Positions 7,889-17,754 of a DNA stretch of 37,668 bases are shown one piece after another. Origin of the DNA: an uncultured Clostridium sp. (GTDB lineage: Bacteria > Bacillota > Clostridia > TANB77 > CAG-508). The translations under genes and the position numbers were made by a program. The stretch lies in contig CANSNA010000011.1 in NCBI GenBank assembly GCA_947648255.1, positions 1 to 37,668 on the forward strand, in the 5' to 3' direction. The first letter of the stretch is position 1. Every line of letters begins with the position of its first letter. The notes under the pieces are model-generated. The model ran no database searches and was not told the DNA's origin. It saw only the letters and a list, made by a program, of their open reading frames with translations.

Positions 7889-7917
7889 ATTATACTATTT
7901 TATATTCTTTTTGTCAA
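7889..7917 (-). promoter_or_regulatory. sdpR/sdpI promoter
   Basis: On the minus strand TTGACA (7917-7912), 17-base spacer, TATAAT (7894-7889): a near-consensus vegetative promoter. A CTAAATAG half-site (7881-7888) abuts the -10 box. Confidence 0.85.
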
Positions 7918-7918
7918 T

Positions 7919-7946
7919 AACTATTTAGATTTTTTTCTAAATAGTT
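7919..7946. promoter_or_regulatory. Probable SdpR operator
   Basis: AACTATTTAGA (7919-7929) and TCTAAATAGTT (7936-7946) form a perfect 11-bp inverted repeat just upstream of the -35 box. The same CTATTTAGA half-site recurs at the -10 box, so the promoter is bracketed by the motif. Confidence 0.7.
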
Positions 7947-7950
7947 ATAC

Positions 7951-7982
7951 AAAAAAGAGATTAATTGTATTCAACTAATCTC
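7951..7982 (-). terminator. Terminator of the Ca2+-ATPase gene
   Basis: On the minus strand GAGATTAGTTGAATACAATT-AATCTC is followed by TTTTTT. It lies about 50 bases beyond the TAG reached through the last CGG site. Confidence 0.75.
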
Positions 7983-8030
7983 AAATAATAACTTATTAGT
8001 TACATATTCATTCTTTTTTATAGGAAATTT

Positions 8031-10678
8031 CTATATCTCTATTGTTTCATCAAAATTTCCTCTTTTATATTCATATACCGTTTTGCCGAAATAATAACTC
8101 GTTTAATTTCTTTTGAAGTTCAATTATTATAATTGGTGCAGAGGAAATTGCTATTACTATTAACCATTGAATTCCACTTAACTCTTTTAAACTAAATATT
8201 CCCCTTATACTTGGTACCATAACTATTCCAATTTGCATTATTAGTCCTGCTAAAAATGCTAAGCATAAGTATTTGTTTTTTAATAATCCACATTTAAAAA
8301 TTGACTCTTCACTTCTAATATTAAAACTATGTACCATTTCGATTAATCCTAATGTAATAAATGCCATTGTTCTAGCAATCTCTAATCCATAGTATTTGTT
8401 TCCGATACTAAATACTACAAGTGTCAATACTCCTAGCATAGTGCCTTCAACAATAATTTTTCCCCATAATCCATCTGCAAAAATTCCTTTTCTTGCATCC
8501 TTTGGTTTTCTATTCATAATATCTTTATCTTCTGGTTCTAATCCTAATGCAATTGCTGGGAATGAATCTGTTACTAAATTTATCCATAATAATTGTACTG
8601 CAATAAGAGGTGCATTCATGCCAAGTAATAATCCCATAAATATTGTAACTATCTCTCCTATATTTGTTGCAATCAAGAAATGTACTGCTTTTCTTATATT
8701 TTCATATATTCCCCTTCCCTGTTTTACTGCTTCTACTATTGTTACAAAATTGTCGTCTGTTAATATCATATCTGCAGCATTTTTTGCCACATCTGTTCCA
8801 TTTTGTCCCATTGCAATTCCTATATCTGCATTTTTGAGTGCTGGTGCATCATTTACTCCGGTCTCCTGTCATACTAACCACTCTTCCGAGTACTTCTAAA
8901 TGCTTTTACAATCCTTACTTTGTGTTCTGGCGAAACTCTTGCAAATACACTGTATTTCATTATGTTTTTTTCTAATATATTTTGAGGTATTTTATCTAAT
9001 TCTCTTCCAGTAATTGCTAAAGTATTTTTGGTTAATATTCCGCAAATCTTTTGCTATTGCTTTTGCAGTTTGAATATGGTCTCCTGTTATCATTACTGTT
9101 TTTATTCCTGCATTTTTGCATGTTTCTATTGCTTCTTTTACTCCTTCTCTTGGCGGGTCTATCATTCCGCATTAGTCCGCACAAATATTAGGTCTTTTTC
9201 AATAGTTTCTATATTTATTTGATTTGGTAAATTCTCTACTTCTTGATATGCAACTCCAAGTACTCTTAAGGCTTTGTCTGCCATATTTGAATTTCTATTT
9301 AAAACTACTTCTTTTTCTGCTAAGCCTATCATTTTTGTTTCTCCATTTTGATATATTTTTATACATTTGGATAAAAGTACATCTGGTGCTCCTTTTGTAA
9401 TTATTCTATATTTGTTTCCCACTTTATGTATAGTTGTCATTAATTTTCTGTCTGAATCAAATGGAATTTCTGAAATTCTTTCCATCGTTTGATATAGTCC
9501 TTCTTTATTTATTCCGCATTTCTAATGCTTTCATAACTATTGCATTTTCTGTTGGATCTCCTGTTATTTCTCCTGAATTTGTTATAATACTATCTGTACA
9601 CATCGTACCTAGTTCTAATACAAATTCTGTATCTCCATATGTTTCTATTATTTGCATTTTATTTTGTGTTAATGTTCCTGTTTTGTCTGAGCATATTATA
9701 CTACTACTCCCTAAAGTTTCTACTGCTGCAAGTTTTCTTATAATTGCATTTTTCTTTGCCATTTTCGTTACTCCTATAGAAAGCATTATTGTAACAATCG
9801 CAGGAAGTCCTTCTGGTATCGCTGCAACAGCGAGTCCTACTGATGTCATAAACATTTCTTTTACTGATATATGTTTAAATATCCCTATAAAAAATATTAG
9901 TCCACATATAACTAAACATACTGTTCCTAGACTTTTTCCGTACTTCTTCTAATTTTCTTTGTATTGGTGTTTTTGGTGCTTCATCTTCTATAATAATTTT
10001 TGCAACTTCTCCAACTTTAGTCTCCATACCAGTTTTAGTTACAATAGCTTTTGCATGTCCATTCGTAATCATTGTAGCTCCCCAAGCCATATTAACCATA
10101 TCTGCTTGTATTACATCTGCTTCTAAATTCATGTTTTCATTTTTTAGAACTGGTACAGTTTCCCCTGTTAATGAAGATTCGTCGATTTTTAAATTAAAGC
10201 TTTCTATTATTCTACAATCAGCTGGTACATAGTTTCCAGCTTCTAATATCACAAGATCTCCTGGTACTACATTTTCACTATCTATTATAGATACATTTCC
10301 GTCTCTTATTACCTTTGATGTTGGGGCACTCATCCTTTTTAAAGATTCCAACGATTTTTCTGCTTTACTTTCTTGAACAAGCCCCATTATTGCATTAAAT
10401 ACTACTATTGCAATAATTATAATTGATTCTATATAGTCATTTGTATCATCAATTTTTGCCATTACTGCTGAAATTACAGATGCAATTATTAGTATTAATA
10501 TCATAAAATCATTGAATTGCTTGATAAATCTAATAATTATATTTTGCTTTTTTTGATTACTTAATATGTTTTTGCCAAATGTCTCGATCCTCGCCTCAGC
10601 TTCTCCTTGTTTTAACCCTCTAGTTAAATCTGTTTTGTATTTTTTTCTTATCTCCTCTTTTGTCATCAAATAATCCAT
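8031..10678 (-). CDS. Ca2+-transporting P-type ATPase with eight CGG recoding sites
   Basis: A P2A-type cation pump. It shows the actuator loop SLTGETVPV, phosphorylation motif CSDKTGTLT, nucleotide-binding [11 protein letters not shown], hinge MTGDGVNDAP, and about ten membrane helices. Conventional reading gives at least six fragments. Reading C+GGN as glycine at CGG 9938-9940 (GTA-C-GGA), 9514 (ATG), 9177 (GTG), 9167 (ATG), 9040 (TTG), 8886 (ACT), 8858 (GAC) and 8086 (TTT-C-GGC) gives one frame. From ATG 10678 to TAG 8031 this is 2640 bases, 879 residues, the normal family length. FVGLMGMIDPP and GDGVNDAP are restored exactly. The last site is less certain: without it the protein ends FRQNGI. 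The start is uncertain, with AAGGAG 15 bases upstream of this ATG. Confidence 0.92.
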
Positions 10679-10807
10679 TTGTATCTTAGCACTCTCCTTT
10701 ACTTTTGTTTTATATTCTAATATATGAGACAAGTTCATATTTTATGAATAAAACTTTTATATTTTATTGTAATTTTACATTTTTCTGGTACTTTTATGGT
10801 CATAATC

Positions 10808-10835
10808 TTGATTAATTTTAAAATTGTTGTATAAT
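10808..10835 (+). promoter_or_regulatory. Promoter of the 100-residue ORF
   Basis: TTGATT (10808-10813), 16-base spacer, TATAAT (10830-10835), about 40 bases before the start. Confidence 0.65.
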
Positions 10836-10873
10836 ATAGTTAATTTAAACAAATCATTAACAAGGAGGTTACT

Positions 10874-11176
10874 ATGACACAAAATAGTAAAAAATTTTCT
10901 CCATTCGATAATAAACTATTTAGTAATGCTGATATTGACATTATTGATGAGAAAATAGAAAAAAATATTGGAGTCATGATGGCTGATGATGGATATCTTG
11001 ATAATGATGATATCTTAACTAATCTTGATTTAAAATTAAATAATAGTTTAGATGACTACCAACAGATCATCCTTGACAAATATTTAGATGCTTTTAGAAG
11101 ATCCTATGCTTATCAAAATTGTTTGGCTTATTACTTGGGAGTTAAAGAAGGATTGAATTTAAATACTTTTGACTAA
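10874..11176 (+). CDS. Acidic hypothetical protein, 100 residues
   Basis: It has a clear promoter and CAAGGAGG eight bases before the ATG, so expression is likely. The protein is acidic (DIDIIDEKIEKNIG, DDGYLDNDDILTNLD) and ends in a helical DKYLDAFRRSYAYQNCLAYYLGVKEGL segment. This resembles the small helical proteins found in clostridial genomes without known function. No membrane segment, no CGG codon. I do not recognise a family. Confidence 0.7.
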   Translation: MTQNSKKFSPFDNKLFSNADIDIIDEKIEKNIGVMMADDGYLDNDDILTNLDLKLNNSLDDYQQIILDKYLDAFRRSYAYQNCLAYYLGVKEGLNLNTFD

Positions 11177-11241
11177 TTTAATTTATTGGTTAATATATAG
11201 TTTTCCAAAAATAAAGATAAGTTTATTATAATTCTTATCCT

Positions 11242-11580
11242 TTATTTGTTGTGCTTTTCTAAAAAATCTTTTATTGCTGCATTTAATAATCTTGTAACTG
11301 ATATTCCTGTCTTTTTATGCATTTTTTGCAAGTTCTCTAAGTTTTCTTTTCTAATCATTATGCTCCTGTATGTTACTGTTTCAAGTTTTGGCTTTTCATA
11401 ATAAGTTGGATCATTATTTTCAATATAATTTTCTATGCAAATATTTATCATTTGGCTAAATGATGCATCATATCTTCCAGTTGTGTATTTCATTAATTTC
11501 TCATACAAGCCATCTTCAATATTTATTGTCTTTTTCTCTGGTTTATTACCAAATGCATACAATCTGATTATTGAGTCCAC
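11242..11580 (-). CDS. Ribbon-helix-helix type DNA-binding protein
   Basis: 112 residues. Two similar halves each look like a short strand followed by two helices: KTINIEDGLYEKLMKYTTG...SQMINICIENYI, and TYRSIMIRKENLENLQKMHKKTG...SVTRLLNAAIKDFL. The second half closely follows the CopG/MetJ ribbon-helix-helix pattern (strand R-S-I-M-I, then helix, turn and helix). The likely role is a transcriptional regulator. It is convergent with the preceding small ORF. No toxin partner is adjacent. Confidence 0.6.
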   Translation of the reverse strand: MDSIIRLYAFGNKPEKKTINIEDGLYEKLMKYTTGRYDASFSQMINICIENYIENNDPTYYEKPKLETVTYRSIMIRKENLENLQKMHKKTGISVTRLLNAAIKDFLEKHNK

Positions 11581-11784
11581 CTAAGCACCTCCTAAATAGT
11601 GCAATTCCAATTAATTATACATAATCAAATTTTGAAATTATACTTGTCACAATTACTCTACATCGAGTAATTATAGGTTCGTTTTTTTAATTATAGTATA
11701 TGCATTAATTACAAGCTACATACAGTCATTGATATTTTTTCAAATATTTATTCTAATTTTTATTTTTTTTCATATACTACTATT

Positions 11785-12855
11785 ATGATTAAGAAGAATT
11801 TTAGAATTAATTTTATTTTTATACGCTTAAAAAAGCATGTTTTGACCATTATCTTTGTGCTATTTGCAATTCGGCTTAATTGCTTTTTCTAAAGATAATT
11901 TAGAGGCAGCCAAGTCTCGGTCTAAATCTTTGGGTTACCTCTGTTGTACCCGCCCTATTACCGTTTTTTATTGCTTGTGAACTTCTTTCTAGCACTGATA
12001 TTATAGATTATTTAGGAAGAAAGCTAAAGAAAATAATGCGTCCTATTTTTAATGTACCTGGAGAGGGTGCTTTTCCTCTTATTATGGGAATTATAAGTCG
12101 GATATCCAGTTGGTGCCAAAATTGTAACAAATTTTAGAAGAGAACGGCATTTGTACTAAAGAGGAAGGAGAAAGACTTTTAACTTTTACAAATAATTCTG
12201 GTCCTCTTTTTATTATTGGAACTGTTCGGTATTTCTCTTTTTGGTAACACTACAATTGGGCTTCTTTTGTTTATATGCCATATTTTAGCTTGCTTAACTG
12301 TTGGGTTCTTTTTTAGGTTTTGGAAATTTAGAGAAAAAAATTCTTATATAGATTCAAAAAAATTTAATAAAGTTTCAAAGACTGCACCTACTTTTAATAA
12401 TCTAGGCAATATTTTGCAAAAAAGTATTATGAGCTCTATTAATACAATTGTTATGATTGGCGGTTTTGTTATGCTTTTTAGTGTTATTATTTCAATTATT
12501 AATAATGCTAAAATGTTTGATGCTTTAAATATTTTCCTTGCACCTTTTCTTAAAGAATTAAATATTCCAGCATCTTTTGCAAGTGGTCTGTTTTCAGGAA
12601 TTATTGAGCTCACTAATGGGGTCTCTGCAATTGCTAAAATTCCTTTTAAGGCTATTTCTTTAAACATTATTATTTGTAGCTTTTTACTTGGATTTGGTGG
12701 AATTTCTATACTTTTGCAAGTACTTAGTATTACCTCATCCTCAGATATTTCTATTAAGCCTTATATAATTCGGAAAGCTCATGCAGGGATGCTTTGCAGC
12801 TCTTTATACGTATTTACTTATTAGTAATTTTTCATTTTTTAATTTTGATTTATAG
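11785..12855 (+). CDS. ylbJ: YlbJ-type sporulation integral membrane protein, six CGG sites
   Basis: A plus-strand gene, hence a test of strand independence. Read straight it is in several pieces. Taking C+GGN as glycine at 11872 (ATT-C-GGC), 11918 (TCT-C-GGT), 12099 (AGT-C-GGA), 12145 (GAA-C-GGC), 12227 (GTT-C-GGT) and 12771 (ATT-C-GGA) yields 1065 bases, 354 residues. The nucleoside-recognition (Gate) family motifs are restored: SGLNLWVTSVVPALLPFF, PLIMGIISGYPVGAKI, FTNNSGPLFIIGTVGISLFG and a final IIGKLMQGCFAALYTYLL. About eight membrane helices. YlbJ is required for normal spore formation in Bacillus. I see no good ribosome binding site at the ATG. Confidence 0.88.
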
Positions 12856-12878
12856 AATAATGCTATTTAAGTCTCTAT

Positions 12879-12922
12879 GGCAGGGTTTAAAAACTTGATC
12901 CATTTTTAAACTCTGCCTTTTT
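12879..12922. terminator. Terminator between convergent ylbJ and the Cys-rich membrane gene
   Basis: GGCAGGGTTTAAAAA pairs with TTTTTAAACTCTGCC, followed by TTTTT on the plus strand. Confidence 0.85.
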
Positions 12923-12924
12923 AT

Positions 12925-13302
12925 TTATCTATAATATCTTCCATAATATCTATTTTGGCATCCACAGCCACAACTATTAGCACTACTTGTGTTTTGAACT
13001 GAAATGTCATTGCTTACCATGTTGCATCCACAGCCACAACCACAGCCTTCATCTTCGTCGTCCTCATCATTTATAAAATTTATGATTACCCTTGTTATTA
13101 CTGCTGATATTAGTGCTAATATTGTATATCCTATTACATATATTAAGAAACTTGCATCAAACGCTGCAAAGGCTACTATTAGATAAATTGCGAAGGCTAG
13201 TGCTGCTACTTTTAGTGGACTATTTAGTACTGTTTCTAATATACTTGCAATTATTATTGTTGCGACTGGGAGTGCGAATAGTAATAATAATAGATTTCCC
13301 AT
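12925..13302 (-). CDS. Small membrane protein with Cys-Gly-rich tail
   Basis: 125 residues. About three hydrophobic helices (3-24, 30-52, 53-75) are followed by an acidic stretch NDEDDEDEG, then CGCGCGC and later a second CGCGC before NRYYGRYYR. The alternating cysteines could bind metal or crosslink in a spore or cell-envelope structure, but this is a guess. A ribosome binding site (AGGAGGTAC) precedes the start. It lies tail-to-tail with ylbJ. I do not recognise the family. All its glycine codons are plain GGN with no inserted C. Confidence 0.65.
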   Translation of the reverse strand: MGNLLLLLFALPVATIIIASILETVLNSPLKVAALAFAIYLIVAFAAFDASFLIYVIGYTILALISAVITRVIINFINDEDDEDEGCGCGCGCNMVSNDISVQNTSSANSCGCGCQNRYYGRYYR

Positions 13303-13364
13303 TTGTATGTACCTCCTGTTTTTTCTTTTTTATACATAATATGAGAAATCCTTTTTGTTTGTTA

Positions 13365-14105
13365 CTATTTATATTTTACTTCTACTAAGTATAGTCCATG
13401 TGCTGGCAAAGTCTTACCTGCTTTTTCTCTATCTTGTGATTTTATTATATCTGGAATATTTTGTGGGGCTATTTTTCTAAATCCTACTTCTACTAATGTT
13501 CCTGAAATTATTCTTACCATGTTGTATAGAAAACCATTTCCTGTAAGCTCTATTGTTATTCTATCTCCTATCTTTTGTACTTCTGCTTTGTAAATTGTTC
13601 TCACACTACTTTTGCTACTCGTTCCACTCGCTTTGAAACCTGCAAAGTCGTGTGTTCCTTCAAAGTGTTTTACTGCTTCTTGCATTTTTTGTATATCTAG
13701 TTTTTGTGGAATATGGTATTCATAATTTCTTAGTATACTGCTTCCTTCTTCAGTGTTGTTTATTACATATCTATATGTCTTTTGCTTGCAACTTAATCTT
13801 GCGTGAAAACTTTCTTCTACTTCTTCTGCTTTTTTTATTCTTATTGAGTTTTTTAGGTTCGCATTTAGTGCTTTTTTTAGAGTTTCTAAACTTATTTTAC
13901 TGTTTGTTTTAAAGTTTGCTATTTGCCCGAAGAGCATGTACTCCACTATCTGTTCTTCCGTGAAGCCTTTAACTCTATTTTTTCTTTTGTCAGTAATTCT
14001 AATACTTTTTCTATTTCTCCTTGTATGTTTAGTTTGGTCGGTTGTTTTTGCCAACCGAGCAAATTCTTTTCCATCATATTCTATTGTAAGTTTTATGTTT
14101 CTCAA
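13365..14105 (-). CDS. truA: tRNA pseudouridine synthase A with three CGG sites
   Basis: TruA modifies U38-U40 in the anticodon arm of tRNAs. The gene is one open frame only because it has three inserted C's. CGG at 14055 (GCT-C-GGT), 13958 (TCA-C-GGA) and 13927 (CTT-C-GGG) add up to three bases and restore the frame. Translated straight, residues about 17-60 are nonsense (ARLAKTTDQTK...). Read with C+GGN as glycine they become AGWQKQPTKLNIQGEIEK...ASGRTDSGVHALGQ, containing the catalytic Asp of GRTD and the universal GW and HALGQ. The C-terminal half (FEGTHDFAGFKASG, GNGFLYNMVR) is normal. Length becomes 245 residues. TTG start with AAAGGAG, four bases after the gltX stop. The gene also acts on the machinery that must read these signals. 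Confidence 0.93.
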   Translation of the reverse strand: MRNIKLTIEYDGKEFARLAKTTDQTKHTRRNRKSIRITDKRKNRVKGFTEEQIVEYMLFGQIANFKTNSKISLETLKKALNANLKNSIRIKKAEEVEESFHARLSCKQKTYRYVINNTEEGSSILRNYEYHIPQKLDIQKMQEAVKHFEGTHDFAGFKASGTSSKSSVRTIYKAEVQKIGDRITIELTGNGFLYNMVRIISGTLVEVGFRKIAPQNIPDIIKSQDREKAGKTLPAHGLYLVEVKYK

Positions 14106-14108
14106 CTT

Positions 14109-15767
14109 TTACTCCTTTACTGCTTTTCTTAATCTTGCTTCTACACTTTCTTTTCCTAATACTTGCATTATTTCATACATATCTGGGGTATTTGCTCTTC
14201 CGTGTTAATGAAATTCTAATTACCGTACTTATATCTCCTACATGACCTTTGTAGTTTTCTGGATTTTGTTTATATTCTTTTACTTCTCTTGCATATCCTA
14301 CTTCTTCACTTAAGTCTTTCATTTTGTTAAACCAAGTTTCTTTATCATCTTCTATATTGAAATATTTTTCTAAATATAGCTTTAAAATTTTGTTTATTTC
14401 CTCTTGGTTATTTATGTTTTGATATTCATATCCTTGTTCTTTATTTAAAAATTCTTTATCATACATATACTGAATATTGTTTTTTATATCAGACCATTTT
14501 GCAATATCTTTTCTAGGCTTTATATTCCCTCTCTCAATGCCTAAAACTTTTAGAGTATACTCTTTGTTGTCTGCGAATAATTTTTCCAGCTCTGAGTCAT
14601 ATTCGCACGCCCAAGCATAAGCTGCATCATATACTTCTTCTTTTGTATATCTTGATATGATATTTTTTGATATATCTAATAGTTTCACTATATCAAATAA
14701 TGCTCCACTCACACTCATTTTATTTAGTACCAATTCAAATTTATCTATACTCTCTTCTTTATTTTGTTTTCTCCATCCTTCAAAATTTGAGTTTGCAATA
14801 TTTAGCAAATATTCTTTTGCAGCAGTTGATGGTATTCCTTCTTTTGCATAGAATTCTACTGCTGCTTCTGGATCTTTTCTTTTGCTTAGTTTTCTTTTTG
14901 CTCCATCTTCTTCTTTCATTATTGGTGCAATATGTGCATATTTAGGTGGCTTTACTCCAAGTGCAAAAAATAATTCAAGATGTACTGGAAGTGATGACAA
15001 CCATTCATCTCCACGTATTACATGTGTTGTTCCCATTAAATAATCATCTACTGCATGTGCAAAATGATATGTAGGCAAACCATCTCCTTTTATTATTACT
15101 ATATCTTGATCGTTTTCTGGGAAATCAATATTTCCTTTTATTACATCATGATGTTTAATTTTCTTTTCTGGATTTCCTTGTGATTTGAATCTTATTATAT
15201 ATTTTTCTCCTGCTTTTATTCTTCTTTCTATTTCGTCTAAGCCTAAATTTCTACAAGACGCCCAAGCTCCATAATATCCGTGGTCTTATTTTTGCGTTTT
15301 CTTGTTTTTTTCTCATTTCTTCTAGGTCTTCTCCTGTGCAAAAACAAGGGTATGCCATCCTTTCTTCAATTAGCTTTTTTGCAAAGGCTTGATATATTTC
15401 TTTTCTTTGGCTTTGTTTATATGGTCCATATTCACCTTTTGAATCGTTTTCATTTATCATGCCTTCATCTGGAGTTAAATCAAATTTTTTTAATGCATCT
15501 ATTATTCCGATTTACTCCATTTTCTACTTCTCTTTTTTGATCTGTGTCTTCTATTCTTAAAATAAATACTCCATCTGTTTGTTTTGCAAGCTTTGAGCAA
15601 ATTACACTTGTATATATTCCTCCAATATGCACAAAACCTGTTGGACTTGGTGCAAATCTAACTACCATAGCACCTTCTTTTAAGTTTCTTTTAGGATATT
15701 TTTCCTCATAATAGCTTCTCTCTTTTATATCTGGAAAAATTAAATTTGCAAGTTCTTTATAATCCAT
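14109..15767 (-). CDS. gltX: Glutamyl-tRNA synthetase with three CGG sites
   Basis: Charges tRNA-Glu. HIGH-type motif [13 protein letters not shown] (residues about 34-46), [25 protein letters not shown] and the KMSKS equivalent [12 protein letters not shown] are all present. Three one-base interruptions all fit C+GGN as glycine: CGG 15507 (AAT-C-GGA), 15278 (CCA-C-GGA, restoring [15 protein letters not shown]) and 14200 (ACA-C-GGA, restoring the C-terminal [19 protein letters not shown]). Corrected length is 1656 bases, 551 residues, normal for the family. GGAGG lies seven bases before ATG. No second gltX is visible in the window, so this must be the working copy unless one exists elsewhere. 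Followed by truA. Confidence 0.94.
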
Positions 15768-15789
15768 CTTTATACCTCCTCAATTAGCT

Positions 15790-17354
15790 TCATATATTAT
15801 ATAATAAAACTTCATAAATTACAAATGTTCCATCACTATATATAGTTTTATAGCTTTCTTGTTGCCTTGCAATTATCATATTTAAACTTGTATCTTCTTT
15901 CAATATTATATGAGTTATTTCATAATCTTTAATTATGTCTTCATACCAGATTATATTTGATGATGATAACATATATCTTAAAAACAACTCATCTTTTTTT
16001 CCATTAAATTGGTTATCGTATACATCTGCTCTTCCATCTATAAATACTGGTATATCTCTAAATATTAAATAGCTTCCATAGTTAAATTCGTTGAGCAGTC
16101 TAATATTTTCACACTTTACATTTTCATTTATCCAATTTGCTGCTAAAACTGGATATTCATTTTTATCAACGTATTCTTGTGTTACAATGTCTCTATACAT
16201 TAGCAAAAATATTATAATTATAATCGATATTATATATATTATTGCTTTTATAGTTAAAAGTTTTTGTGGTATCTTTTTTAATTTCTCTATAATAAATCCT
16301 TTAATATTACTTTTTTCTGGTTGTATATTTTCTGTATTTTTTCTTTTCTCCTTTATACTGTATATTAAAGTAACTATTAATTTATTTATGATGCACATTG
16401 TGCTTATTAAGAATATTGGAAATTGTTTATATGATATTATAGCAAGTACACTCATTCCAATTATCATAAATAAATCGCATAATTTTATTTTTATGGTATT
16501 TAAAAATAATAGAGTTGATATAACTGCAAACATTATAATCAATTTAAGGTCATTTATTAATTCTACTGCTTGGTGTTCTGATATAAATTCCATTGTATTT
16601 CCTTGAATTGATTTTATCATATATGTATATGGGATATCTTTTATAGGTGTTAGCAAACCTGTCAGTAAGCAGACAAAAAATATAATAATTAACCATTTTG
16701 CATTATTGTTATTTTGTATAATTATTTTACTTGTTTCCCTTTTTTTTATAATTTTAGAAATTATATGCTCTGCAATATATGGTAAAAATATTACAAAATA
16801 TATTGGGAATAATGCAGCGTGTGTATTTGCTAGAAGTATTGGAATTAATATTAATCCTATAATATACCTTTTTTTACTAGTTTCTAAAAATCTCTCTATA
16901 AATAGAATTTCTAGCACAAGACATATATATGTGATTATTTGTGCTCTTGCTGTAATAAATCCGCCTTAACATATATATACTAGTAATTGTTATAATTGCA
17001 GATATTATATAATTTTTTCCGTACTTTCACATTTGTATAATAAATTAAATTATATAGTATAATTCCTATTATCACAGTAAATACATATATTCCTGCAAAA
17101 TCAAATATACTATATATTTGATAAAAAATTATATCTAAAGCCCAATGCGGATAAGTATATAATAAACCTTCTACCCATGCAAACGGCTCTATTCTTTCTA
17201 AAATTACATTAATGCCATTTTCGCATATATACTCTCCAACTTTTATCATGTAAAATGTATCTTCTTGTAATGTTTTTTGTACAGTGGCTATGGTGAATAA
17301 AATAATTGCAATCTCAATTATTATATTAAATTTGATTTTGCTTTTTGAGTCCAT
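15790..17354 (-). CDS. Large polytopic membrane protein, two CGG sites
   Basis: 520 residues after reading C+GGN at CGG 17019 (GTA-C-GGA) and 16961 (AGG-C-GGA) as glycine. This joins two fragments of 124 and 375 residues through a membrane segment NYIISAIITITSIYMLRGFITARAQ. There are about ten hydrophobic helices, then a C-terminal extracellular-type domain with FNYGSYLIFRDIPVFIDGRADVY. That motif occurs in bacterial membrane proteins often annotated as glycosyltransferase-like or dolichyl-mannosyltransferase-like; substrate unknown. GGAGG 13 bases before the start. Possibly grouped with the two envelope-type genes upstream. Confidence 0.75.
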
Positions 17355-17389
17355 TTTAATTTTATGCCTCCATCTTCTCCATTGTACTA

Positions 17390-17737
17390 TTATTCTTTAT
17401 TTAATTCTGCATCCATTTTTTCTTGTTCTATTTGATCTATTACCAATGTAATTTCTTGTTCTTCTATTTTTAACTTGATTATTCCTTTTAATCTATTTAC
17501 TTCTATAATTTCAACACCATTTGTTTCTCTTAAGTATTCTTCTAAGTCTACATCATCTTCTGCTTGTGTAAATCCTAACATTATTTCATTTAGTCTATTA
17601 TTTGCACTTTTTTTATTTAGTGTCCCAATTATTCCATTATCTGATTTTATCAAATATACTATTATTACAATTAAAATAATAAAAAATAGTATTTCTAATA
17701 TAACAATGATGTTTTTTATTAGATTATTTTTTTCCAT
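17390..17737 (-). CDS. Single-pass membrane protein, 115 residues
   Basis: One transmembrane helix (residues about 8-31, IIVILEILFFIILIVIIVYL) is followed by an outside-type acidic domain with DDVDLEEYLRETNGVEIIEVNRLKGIIKLKIEEQEITLVI. AAGGAATTTATT precedes the ATG. It lies 17 bases downstream of the prepilin-like gene and 35 bases before the large membrane protein on the same strand, so the three may be co-transcribed. No family recognised. Confidence 0.65.
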   Translation of the reverse strand: MEKNNLIKNIIVILEILFFIILIVIIVYLIKSDNGIIGTLNKKSANNRLNEIMLGFTQAEDDVDLEEYLRETNGVEIIEVNRLKGIIKLKIEEQEITLVIDQIEQEKMDAELNKE

Positions 17738-17754
17738 AATAAATTCCTTTAGTT

